Source: Flavobacterium sp. 123
GTDB taxonomy: Bacteria > Bacteroidota > Bacteroidia > Flavobacteriales > Flavobacteriaceae
Direction of reading: 5' to 3'
NCBI RefSeq assembly: GCF_003634825.1
Contig: NZ_RBXD01000001.1
Location: forward strand, 2,626,501 to 2,690,500
Length of the DNA stretch: 64,000 nt
The notes under the pieces are model-generated. The model saw only the letters and a list, made by a program, of their open reading frames with translations. It ran no database searches and was not told where the DNA came from. The position numbers and the translations under genes were made by a program. Positions 7,505 to 15,188 of this stretch are shown here, in pieces. The stretch's first letter is position 1. Each line of letters begins with the position of its first letter.

Positions 7505-8614
7505 CTACAATTTTAAATCTTGAATATCATTATAATGCACTTTTTGTTTTATGGTACCTTTTTCTAAAACAACAATACTCGGATTTGCTCTTTCGATCGT
7601 TTTTAAAGCAATTGCGTCACAAAAATAGAAATCAAAGGTGTATCCATATTCTTTTTTTGTTTTAGCAATTTGTTCTGGCAAAGAAGCCGTCATTCCAATT
7701 ACCTTATATCCTTTTGAAGCAGCAGTTTCTTTTAGTTTTTCTAATTTTGATAATCCTTCTTTATCGGCTATGGCCAAATCATAAGAAACAAATAATAGTA
7801 ATTTTGGTTCATCCAAAAACTCCTCTTTATAATCAGAACCATCTTTTTCCATAGCAAAATCATGTATAGGAGGGACGTAACCTTCAACTATTACTTTGTC
7901 TTTTCTATCCACAAAAGTTGCTCCTGTTGGGATTTTCATTAAATCTTTTTCTGAATATTCTTTTTCAACTCCGTTTACTTTGTAGATAAAAATCATTTCC
8001 ACAACGGATTTTGGGGCATTGTCTGGAATTCTCATGCCTTTTTGAATATTATTCCCCACTTTATAAGGACGAAAATCTTTCAGTGGCAAATGATTTAGAA
8101 CCCAGTATGCCATAAATACGCATAAAGCAAAACTGATGAAAACTAATATGTTTTGTATGGTATTGTTAAATAATGGTTTTATTAATTTTTTATTTAAGAA
8201 TAAAATCAAAATGAAAAATAACAATATAATATCTTTTGTAAAAGATTGCCAAGGTGTTAGTTTTAAAGCATCACCAAAACATCCACAATCTTTAACCACA
8301 TCAAAATATGCGGAATAAAAAGTTAAAAAAGTAAACATAACAATTAGTAACAATAAACTCCAAATTGTAAATTTTGATTTGTAACCAATGAGGAGCATAA
8401 ACCCTAAAACTACTTCAAGAATAACCAAAAACAAAGCTATAGCTAATGAAAAAGGCACAAAAAAGGGCATATTAAAAACAGGTTCTCCAAAATATTCTGC
8501 AAGTTTATAAGAAAACCCAACAGGATCATTTAGTTTTATCAAACCAGATATGATAAATAAAATACCAACAAAAATTCGGGAAAATTGAGTAATGCTATTT
8601 TTAATGTTAATCAT
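7505..8614 (-). CDS. BT_3928-like protein: DoxX-type membrane domain plus thioredoxin-like C-terminus
   Basis: A 369-residue inner-membrane protein. Residues 1-170 hold about five membrane helices of DoxX/MauE type (SRIFVGILFIISGLIKL at the start), with a conserved VKDCGCFGD segment (Cys110, Cys112). The C-terminal 200 residues are soluble and resemble a thioredoxin-like domain (LLLFVSYDLA, then YDFYFCDAIAL), but without a CxxC motif. Members of this group are usually named after B. thetaiotaomicron BT_3928 and are functionally uncharacterised. Its place between DUF1599 (30-base gap) and the TlpA-like gene suggests periplasmic redox or electron-transfer work; this is inference. Confidence 0.82.
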   Translation of the reverse strand: MINIKNSITQFSRIFVGILFIISGLIKLNDPVGFSYKLAEYFGEPVFNMPFFVPFSLAIALFLVILEVVLGFMLLIGYKSKFTIWSLLLLIVMFTFLTFYSAYFDVVKDCGCFGDALKLTPWQSFTKDIILLFFILILFLNKKLIKPLFNNTIQNILVFISFALCVFMAYWVLNHLPLKDFRPYKVGNNIQKGMRIPDNAPKSVVEMIFIYKVNGVEKEYSEKDLMKIPTGATFVDRKDKVIVEGYVPPIHDFAMEKDGSDYKEEFLDEPKLLLFVSYDLAIADKEGLSKLEKLKETAASKGYKVIGMTASLPEQIAKTKKEYGYTFDFYFCDAIALKTIERANPSIVVLEKGTIKQKVHYNDIQDLKL

Positions 8615-8644
8615 AATTTTGGGTGTTAATTTGGAATTTATATT

Positions 8645-9184
8645 TTATTTTTTACCGATTAGAATCAACGCAAAAACAGCATAATTTATCATATCTTGAT
8701 AATTAGCATCAATTCCTTCAGAAACAATGGTTTTTCCTTTATTATCTTCGATTTGTTTAACTCGAAGCAATTTTTGAAGAATCAAATCCGTCAATGAACT
8801 TACACGCATATCACGCCAAGCTTCACCATAATCATGATTTTTATCCTCCATTAATTCTTTGGTTAATTTAATTTTAGCATCATATAATTGAGTAGCTTTT
8901 TCAACGTCTAAATCCGGTTGATCGACTACGCCTAACTCTAATTGAATAAGCGCCATTATCGAATAATTGATGATTCCAATGAATTCGCCAGATTCATCTT
9001 CGTCGATTTTTCGTATTTCGTTTTCTTGTAAGCTCCTGATTCTTTGCGCTTTGATGAAAATCTGATCGGTTAATGATGGTAATCGTAAGATGCGCCAAGC
9101 ACTTCCGTAATCTTTCATTTTGTTAATAAATAATGTCCGACAAATGGTAATTACGGAATCATATTCTTGTGAAGTATTCTTCAT
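8645..9184 (-). CDS. DUF1599 domain-containing protein (two tandem repeats)
   Basis: A 179-residue protein made of two copies of the same module: KMKDYGSAWRILRLPSLTDQ in the first half and NHDYGEAWRDMRVSSLTDLI in the second. The internal duplication is visible by eye. DUF1599 is related to nucleotide-modification or MazG-like helical folds in some classifications, but no activity is established. The frame continues 11 codons upstream to a TTG at 9215-9217, which belongs to a TATTTTTG -7 box, so the ATG at 9184 is preferred. It is divergent from folP and heads the minus-strand group ending at clpS. Confidence 0.8.
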   Translation of the reverse strand: MKNTSQEYDSVITICRTLFINKMKDYGSAWRILRLPSLTDQIFIKAQRIRSLQENEIRKIDEDESGEFIGIINYSIMALIQLELGVVDQPDLDVEKATQLYDAKIKLTKELMEDKNHDYGEAWRDMRVSSLTDLILQKLLRVKQIEDNKGKTIVSEGIDANYQDMINYAVFALILIGKK

Positions 9185-9214
9185 TATTGATGTATATTTG
9201 TATTCAAATTTTTC

Positions 9215-9222
9215 CAAAAATA
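9215..9222 (-). promoter_or_regulatory. candidate -7 box for the DUF1599 operon
   Basis: The minus strand reads TATTTTTG, matching TAnnTTTG, 30 bases upstream of the preferred ATG. No -33 TTG at the standard distance. Confidence 0.35.
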
Positions 9223-9313
9223 AGGATAATTTTTTGAATGAAGATTGATGAATAACGAATGTTGAATATTGAAGTTTAAATCATCAATATTCAATTGAAA
9301 CTAATACCATAAA

Positions 9314-10141
9314 ATGACTATAAACTGCAAAGGACAACTGATTGATTTATCAACTCCCAAAGTAATGGGGATATTGAATATTACACCAAACTCTTTTTTT
9401 GACGGAGGAATGTATAAAAATGAGAGTGAAGTTCTTTCTCGAGTTGAAAAAATGATTTCTGAAGGAGCAACATTTATTGATGTAGGAGCATATTCCAGCA
9501 AACCTAGCGCTGAGTTTGTTTCTGAAAAAGAAGAAATCGAAAGAATTATTCCTTTTATAGATTCGATTATAAAGCATTTCCCAACCGCCATTCTGTCTAT
9601 TGACACTTTCAGAAGTGAAGTTGCTAAGGCTTGTATCGAAAGTGGAGCAGCTATTATTAATGATATTTCAGCAGGATTGCTTGACGATAAAATGTTAGAA
9701 ACTATTGCTAAATACAAGACTCCATATATTATGATGCATATGAGGGGAACGCCACAAACGATGCAGAAATTCATTCAATATGACGATATTGTAAAAGAAA
9801 TATTGTTTTATTTTTCAGAGCGAATTGCAGCCGCAAGACATTTAGGGATTGATGATTTGATTGTTGATCCAGGATTTGGCTTTGCCAAAACAACGGAACA
9901 GAATTATGAAGTTTTCAAAAAAATGGATTTATTTGAACTATTTGAACTTCCTGTTTTGATTGGAATCTCTAGAAAGTCAATGATTTATAAAACATTGAAT
10001 TTTAGCGCAGAAGAAGCTTTAAACGGAACTACAGTTTTAAATACAATTGCTTTGACTAAAGGGGCAAATATTCTAAGAGTTCATGATGTCAAAGAAGCTA
10101 TGGAATGTGTTGCTTTGTTCAATAAAATAAACTTAAAATGA
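9314..10141 (+). CDS. folP: dihydropteroate synthase
   Basis: A 275-residue TIM-barrel enzyme that joins p-aminobenzoate to dihydropterin pyrophosphate in folate synthesis, the target of sulfonamides. Family signatures are complete: VMGILNITPNSFFDGG near the N-terminus, GATFIDVGAYSS, the pterin-binding IDTFRSEVA, INDISAG, and the C-terminal GISRKSMIY and LRVHDVKEA. Length is normal. Its stop overlaps the start of the next gene by 4 bases (ATGA), indicating translational coupling with a small lipoprotein. Confidence 0.97.
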   Translation: MTINCKGQLIDLSTPKVMGILNITPNSFFDGGMYKNESEVLSRVEKMISEGATFIDVGAYSSKPSAEFVSEKEEIERIIPFIDSIIKHFPTAILSIDTFRSEVAKACIESGAAIINDISAGLLDDKMLETIAKYKTPYIMMHMRGTPQTMQKFIQYDDIVKEILFYFSERIAAARHLGIDDLIVDPGFGFAKTTEQNYEVFKKMDLFELFELPVLIGISRKSMIYKTLNFSAEEALNGTTVLNTIALTKGANILRVHDVKEAMECVALFNKINLK

Positions 10142-10776
10142 AATATTTAAGTCTTATATTAATTTTGGTTTTCATTTCTTGTGAAAATAAAAAAGATATT
10201 CTGTTGCCAAAATCAAACAGTAGCATTGTAAAAGATATTCAAGATCATTCACCAATCTATATTTTTTTTGAAACAAAAGGGAAAGATACTATAGCAGAAG
10301 TGAATAGAAAAAATAGTATTATTTCTACCAATTGGATTTTGAATATTGACAAGCGATTACCACTACGATTAGTTATTCCAGAAGTCATGAAATTGCAACA
10401 AAAAAAGCGAGAAGAAAAAGCGCATAAGAACGAAGCTGCTCAGAATTACTACTCGTACGCAGATACTATTGGTAAAAACATGGCTTTTATTCCTTTTACA
10501 GAAGTGTATTATAAAATGGCAAAACCAAAATCCGGAACTGTAGTTTTTTTTAATAAAAACAATGAAATTTGGGTGAATAATGTTGCGGTTAAAAAAGAAG
10601 AATTAGCAAATTATCTCAATACATTTGGAATTGATAAACAGAGTAAAACCACACTTTGTTTTGATAAAAACATGAAGTACGGTAGTTATATTCAAAATAA
10701 GATTTTTATTAGAAGTTTGAATTTTTCAAAATCAGAATTAACACCGATTATTTTTAATCAGGAATTTGTTTACTAA
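10138..10776 (+). CDS. lipoprotein of unknown function coupled to folP
   Basis: A 212-residue protein with a short lipoprotein signal (FISC, Cys15). The mature part is rich in Lys, Asn and Ile, with no motif I recognise. Its start overlaps the folP stop (ATGA), so it is translated from the same message. The link with folate synthesis is probably only positional. It ends at a strong hairpin shared with the convergent CHRD gene. Confidence 0.75.
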   Translation: MKYLSLILILVFISCENKKDILLPKSNSSIVKDIQDHSPIYIFFETKGKDTIAEVNRKNSIISTNWILNIDKRLPLRLVIPEVMKLQQKKREEKAHKNEAAQNYYSYADTIGKNMAFIPFTEVYYKMAKPKSGTVVFFNKNNEIWVNNVAVKKEELANYLNTFGIDKQSKTTLCFDKNMKYGSYIQNKIFIRSLNFSKSELTPIIFNQEFVY

Positions 10777-10781
10777 TAAAC

Positions 10782-10817
10782 AAACGCAGGCTTTCTTGTA
10801 AAAATAAGCCTGCGTTT
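10782..10817. terminator. bidirectional terminator
   Basis: A perfect 12-base stem (10782-10793, AAACGCAGGCTT, with 10806-10817) and a 12-base loop, between the convergent folP-lipoprotein and CHRD genes. T-rich ends on both sides make it usable from either strand. Confidence 0.75.
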
Positions 10818-10835
10818 ATATCCTAGAATTGGTAT

Positions 10836-11330
10836 TTAGTAGCTTCCTCCGCCACCGGTTCCACCGCTACCAGATCCTTCTGGATTTGTTGTGATAAGTT
10901 GTCCTCTAATTTCTCCTCCTGGGAATGCAGTACTATGTAAGTTGACATAATAAAGATTAGCTAAAAGATCCGCTTCTTGACTTGAACTTAAAGGAGGACT
11001 TGTATAGTTCATAGGAGAGCTTATATCTGCAATAGGGAACACAACGCTTCCATCAACTCCAACGGCACCTTTATGAATATGAGCTTCGGTTACTGTCAGA
11101 CCAGTGTATGTAACTTGCAAGGTGAGTATTTTGGTGGTTTTGTCGAACGTAAGAATCGCACTCCCAAACGCTGATGTTGTGGTATTAGGAGGTACTTCGC
11201 TTGGACCATCTAAATCAGCATTAAAAGTAACAATAATGTGTGCTGGGGCGGGGCTGCTGTCATCATTACTACATGAAAGAAATACTGATGTAATGATGAA
11301 AATGACTAAGATTGGAATCGGTCGTTTCAT
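10836..11330 (-). CDS. CHRD domain lipoprotein
   Basis: A 164-residue lipoprotein (FLSC, Cys20). Residues about 30-150 form a CHRD (chordin-type) domain: FNADLDGPSEVPPNTT, EAHIHKGAVGVDG and YVNLHSTAFPGGEIRGQL are its usual landmarks. Such bacterial proteins are envelope or extracellular and of unknown role. The C-terminus is a glycine/serine-rich tail (GSGSGGTGGGGSY), possibly a flexible linker. The 270-base AT-rich region upstream holds no gene and no clear -7 box. Confidence 0.85.
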   Translation of the reverse strand: MKRPIPILVIFIITSVFLSCSNDDSSPAPAHIIVTFNADLDGPSEVPPNTTTSAFGSAILTFDKTTKILTLQVTYTGLTVTEAHIHKGAVGVDGSVVFPIADISSPMNYTSPPLSSSQEADLLANLYYVNLHSTAFPGGEIRGQLITTNPEGSGSGGTGGGGSY

Positions 11331-11600
11331 AATAAAAATATTTTAAGGTTAAAAAAACTAAAACTAAAACTATATAAAAAGTTAAATGATTTTTGTAACG
11401 CAAATATTTAATACAACAATTCTGAAATTCAAAGAAATAAAATTAATATTTTAATCTTCAAATAAAAATAAAATTAAGTTAAAAAATTGATTTTTAGCAT
11501 TTTAAAATTCAATTTGTTGTTTTTTTGAATGAATAAGTAATTTTTAAACAAGGGCAATAAACTGAATTTATGATTGCCGAATAAATTTAAAACAGAATAA

Positions 11601-12074
11601 TTACTGATGGTGATAGGGTTCGTTTCTTAAAATGGTGAAACCGCGGTATAATTGTTCTATGAAAAACAAACGAACCATTTGGTGTGAGAATGTCATGAGT
11701 GAAAGCGAAATTTTTCCTTGAGCTTTGGCATAAACCGTTTCCGAAAATCCGTAAGGACCACCAATTACAAATACTAATGTCTTTACACCTGAATTCATTT
11801 TCTTTTGTAGTTCTTCTGAAAAGCCTACGCTTGAAAAGTTTTTTCCGTTTTCGTCCAATAAAATAAGTTGGTCCGTAGGGGTTATTTTAGCTAAAATTAA
11901 TTCTCCTTCTTTTTCTTTTTGTTGACTTTCCGATAAGTTTTTTACGTTCTTTATATCAGGAATAACATCTAATTCGAATTTGATATAAAAAGATAGGCGC
12001 TTGGTATAATCGTCAATTAAAGATTGTAATGCTTTATTGTCAGTTTTGCCAATGGCAAGAAGTTTAATATTCAT
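11601..12074 (-). CDS. rlmH: 23S rRNA (pseudouridine1915-N3)-methyltransferase RlmH
   Basis: A 157-residue SPOUT-family methyltransferase that methylates pseudouridine 1915 in helix 69 of 23S rRNA. Typical features: the N-terminal MNIKLLAIGKT, DENGKNFSSVGFSE, the SAM-knot VFVIGGPYGFSE and the C-terminal LMTFSHQMVRLFFIEQLYRG, ending in the highly conserved NEPYHH. Length is exactly that of the family. It follows the adenosine deaminase gene after 48 bases. Confidence 0.96.
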   Translation of the reverse strand: MNIKLLAIGKTDNKALQSLIDDYTKRLSFYIKFELDVIPDIKNVKNLSESQQKEKEGELILAKITPTDQLILLDENGKNFSSVGFSEELQKKMNSGVKTLVFVIGGPYGFSETVYAKAQGKISLSLMTFSHQMVRLFFIEQLYRGFTILRNEPYHHQ

Positions 12075-12122
12075 TTTTATAAAATTTCAAGAAACAAAGG
12101 TATTAAAAAGTTTAAAAGCAGC

Positions 12123-13541
12123 TTATTTTGCTACAAAATTAGCTTCGAAATTCTGGAATCTAATATCTAAATCTTCAACTAAACTTTCCTTAACGGCTTC
12201 TTCTTTTATAAAGCTATAATTGATGCTATTATACACAAATTGTTTAATATCTGAATAGGAAATGTCTTTGTAACGTTTGGCTAATAAAACGTATTGTTCG
12301 GTCATATTAGTCCTTAAAATCCCCGCATCGTCAGTACTGATAACAATAGGCACACCAAATTCCTTATACAACGTTATTGGATGGCGATTTTCTTTTACTT
12401 TTAAAATAAATTCGTTACTAACCAGGTTTATCTCTACAGGAATTTTGTTTTTGGCCATATATTTCAGTAGTTCATAAGATTTATCTTCGTATGCTATATC
12501 AACTCCATGTCCGATACGATTAGCACCAGCATCATAAACAGCGGAACGAATATGCCAAGTCAAATCCTCAGGCTTTACTAATCCTAAAGTAAGTTCTCCC
12601 GCATGCAAAGTGTATTTTACATTAGGAAAATGAGAATGACAATATTTAAACATAATCATATGCAACCAATAATCTTTCATGGAAGTTTCGCCATCTTCAG
12701 GGGAAACAATATTTACACCAGCCATTAGCGGACTACTATCTGCAGAAATAAATGCGACAACTAAATTTTTGAACAACTCATTTGGTTCCATAAAACGCAA
12801 TACAAAATTTTGATAACGCATGGTGAAATCTGCGTCGTCAATTTTTAAATCGGTATGTAGTTTAGCAACAAAATTTGTATTGAAATCTTTAGCATAAGCA
12901 ACAACATCTTTCTTTACTAAATCTTTATAGAAAGTGTCCAAAAGTTTTAAAATAGCTTTTTCGTCTTTTTTGGCTGCAAGCTCACGCAATTGAGAATTTA
13001 ATTTTGCGAAATCAGTCATATTAATAGGAGCAGGGATGGTCGATAATTGTGTTTCAATATAACTCAAGTTCTCTTTTATGGCTCTGTTTTTTAATTCTAA
13101 TAAACCAGATTTAAAATTTTCATTAGCCGCAGGCATGAATTTTTCAAACGACTCAAAAAACAATTTATCCGAAGGATAATCCACATTATTATAATCTTTT
13201 ACAGACCATTTGTGCATGATTTTTTGCTTGTATTGTTCTAATTCGCCTTTACTTTTTATGGTGGAGAATTGTTCCCAATTTTTATTGGAAAGTTTTTCTC
13301 TAGAGGCCATCATAGTTTCTGTATTGAGATAGAAATTTTCGGCAATAGCATATTCTAAAATAGGTTCAGCATAAACGGAGCCGGAATAATGGTGGTGTAA
13401 ATCTCCTCCTTTTGGCATTTGCGAAAAAAAAGCAGTTAAAGCCGCTTCATTAGTTCTGATTTTTTCAAAATAAGAATTTGCTGATTGAGCAAAACTTAGC
13501 TGTATGGTGATTGAAAAAATAAGAGTATAGATTATTTTCAT
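12123..13541 (-). CDS. secreted adenosine deaminase-like protein
   Basis: A 472-residue protein with a signal peptide (cleavage after about residue 19, SFAQ). The amidohydrolase barrel has the adenosine-deaminase metal ligands and catalytic groups: DLHHHYSG (His49, His51), HAGE in the middle, RIGHGVDI and VISTDDAG near the C-terminus. The long N-terminal helical part before the barrel and the export signal resemble the ADGF/CECR1 type more than cytosolic Add. It would deaminate adenosine or a related nucleoside in the periplasm or outside, feeding purine or nitrogen salvage. It is upstream of rlmH. Family is clear; the exact substrate is inferred. Confidence 0.87.
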   Translation of the reverse strand: MKIIYTLIFSITIQLSFAQSANSYFEKIRTNEAALTAFFSQMPKGGDLHHHYSGSVYAEPILEYAIAENFYLNTETMMASREKLSNKNWEQFSTIKSKGELEQYKQKIMHKWSVKDYNNVDYPSDKLFFESFEKFMPAANENFKSGLLELKNRAIKENLSYIETQLSTIPAPINMTDFAKLNSQLRELAAKKDEKAILKLLDTFYKDLVKKDVVAYAKDFNTNFVAKLHTDLKIDDADFTMRYQNFVLRFMEPNELFKNLVVAFISADSSPLMAGVNIVSPEDGETSMKDYWLHMIMFKYCHSHFPNVKYTLHAGELTLGLVKPEDLTWHIRSAVYDAGANRIGHGVDIAYEDKSYELLKYMAKNKIPVEINLVSNEFILKVKENRHPITLYKEFGVPIVISTDDAGILRTNMTEQYVLLAKRYKDISYSDIKQFVYNSINYSFIKEEAVKESLVEDLDIRFQNFEANFVAK

Positions 13542-13847
13542 AAAGTAGTTTTAGTTTTAAACACATTAGTCATAGGGAAATTAAGGATTTCACTATAAGA
13601 CTAAATCGAGTGTAAATATAAAGGATTTAGAATACTTAAAAAAACACGATAGAATTAAGTGAAATTGAGTTATGGTCTGATTATTTTAATTGTGTACTGC
13701 TAAAATTTAGGGGGTAATAATCTTTAATACTGTAAAATAGCTATCTGTACCACCTCGTTTTATATAAAATTAACAATATTTATAAAAAATGAGAAAAAAA
13801 TTTAAGCAGATTTATATAATTTTGCGCCGAACAAAAAAAATACTATT
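13542..13847. other. 306-base non-coding region between divergent genes
   Basis: AT-rich spacer between the adenosine deaminase and amtB starts. It contains a -7-like box for amtB near its right end and a TATATTTA sequence on the minus strand near the left end that could serve the deaminase gene. I see no ORF of note, hairpin or repeat. Confidence 0.5.
13817..13824 (+). promoter_or_regulatory. candidate -7 box for amtB
   Basis: TAATTTTG followed by CG, 23 bases before the amtB ATG, fits TAnnTTTG. There is no TTG at -33, so activation by a regulator such as a nitrogen-response factor is possible but not shown. Confidence 0.4.
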
Positions 13848-15086
13848 ATGTTAGATGTAGGGTTAACTACTTTTATGATTCTTGCCACTAGTTTAGTGAT
13901 GCTGATGACTCCGGGTCTTGCTTTTTTTTATGGAGGATTGGGATGTAATAAAAATATTTTGAGCATTATGATGCAGAGTTTTGTTTCTATGGGGATAGGA
14001 ACGGTTCTTTGGTTTGCTTTTGGTTATTCGGTTTGCTTTAGTGGGAATTTGCACTCAGGGACTGATTTTTTTGGAATTATCGGTAATTTTGATAAAGCTT
14101 TTTATCACGGAATTACACCGTCAACATTGTATTCGCCGGATAAACGTTTCCCAGAATATATTTTTATTGCTTACCAAATGATGTTTGCAATCATTACACC
14201 AGCATTGATTACAGGAGCTTTTATTAATAGAGTTTCGTTTAAATCATATGTTGTTTTCCTTGTTTTGTGGCAAATATTCGTTTACTACCCATTTGTTCAT
14301 ATGGTTTGGGGAGGTGGATTATTGGCAGAATGGGGAGTGTTTGACTTTGCAGGAGGAATTACAGTACACGCAACAGCTGGATTTGCGGCTTTAGCATCTG
14401 TATATTTTGTGGGTAAAAGACAAAAAATGCACGAACCTAATAATATTCCTTTGGTTGCTATTGGAACAGCTTTACTATGGTTTGGTTGGTATGGTTTTAA
14501 CGCAGGAAGTGAATTAGCAGTTAATTCTATTACAATTTCTTCATTCTTAAATACTGACACGGCGGCTTCTTTTGCAGCGGTTACTTGGTTGTTGATAGAA
14601 TGGAATACGGGCAAAAAGAAACCTACTTTTATTGGTTTAATGACCGGTGCTGTTGCTGGATTAGCAACAATAACACCTGCAGCAGGATATGTTGATATTT
14701 ATTCAGCAGCGATTATTGGAATTATTGCAGCTTTTGGATGTTTTGCAGCAGTTAAGTTCAAAGAACACAAAGGTTGGGATGATGCACTTGATGTATGGGG
14801 AGTTCACGGAATGGGTGGAATTATAGGAACTATTTGTATGGGTTTCTTTGCTAATAGTGCAATTAATTCAGCTATTCCAAATGGCTTGTTTTACGGTGGA
14901 GACGGCATGTTACTTTTTAAAGAGTGTGTTGCTATTTTGTTTGCAACTAGTTATGCCTTTTTCTTTACAGTATTATTATTTAAAATCATTAATAAGTTTA
15001 TCCCAGTACGTGTAAACGACGAGGATCAAACAGTAGGATTAGATATTCTTCATCATGGTGAAGTAGCTAGACAAACACACAATTAA
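13848..15086 (+). CDS. amtB: ammonium transporter
   Basis: A 412-residue Amt/Rh family channel with eleven predicted membrane helices. The family's key residues are present: Asp166 in DFAGG, the twin pore histidines His174 and His320 (GVHGMGG), and the Phe-rich periplasmic gate. It conducts ammonium into the cell when nitrogen is scarce. Unusually for proteobacteria but common in this phylum, no glnK/glnB gene for a PII regulator is adjacent. It is transcribed alone, with a strong terminator downstream. Confidence 0.95.
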   Translation: MLDVGLTTFMILATSLVMLMTPGLAFFYGGLGCNKNILSIMMQSFVSMGIGTVLWFAFGYSVCFSGNLHSGTDFFGIIGNFDKAFYHGITPSTLYSPDKRFPEYIFIAYQMMFAIITPALITGAFINRVSFKSYVVFLVLWQIFVYYPFVHMVWGGGLLAEWGVFDFAGGITVHATAGFAALASVYFVGKRQKMHEPNNIPLVAIGTALLWFGWYGFNAGSELAVNSITISSFLNTDTAASFAAVTWLLIEWNTGKKKPTFIGLMTGAVAGLATITPAAGYVDIYSAAIIGIIAAFGCFAAVKFKEHKGWDDALDVWGVHGMGGIIGTICMGFFANSAINSAIPNGLFYGGDGMLLFKECVAILFATSYAFFFTVLLFKIINKFIPVRVNDEDQTVGLDILHHGEVARQTHN

Positions 15087-15123
15087 CAACTTTAACTTCT
15101 TGAACTAGCAAGAGAAGTACATG

Positions 15124-15160
15124 AAAAAAGGCAACATTCTAAATGAATGTTGCCTTTTTT
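15124..15160. terminator. bidirectional terminator between amtB and the Mg ATPase gene
   Basis: A perfect 16-base stem (15124-15139 with 15145-15160) with a 5-base loop, core GGCAACATTC, flanked by A and T runs so that it works on both strands. Its core recurs in the terminator at 17923-17957. Confidence 0.85.
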
Positions 15161-15188
15161 AGTTTTGGAATAAAACAACTTAATCCGT

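Noticed and set aside
9301-9774. 157-codon open frame opposite folP
   Set aside because: Antisense to a complete folP with all motifs; composition is that of a shadow frame and it lacks a plausible start context.
14297-14614. 105-codon open frame opposite amtB
   Set aside because: Lies wholly inside the conserved core of amtB on the other strand, with no recognisable protein features.
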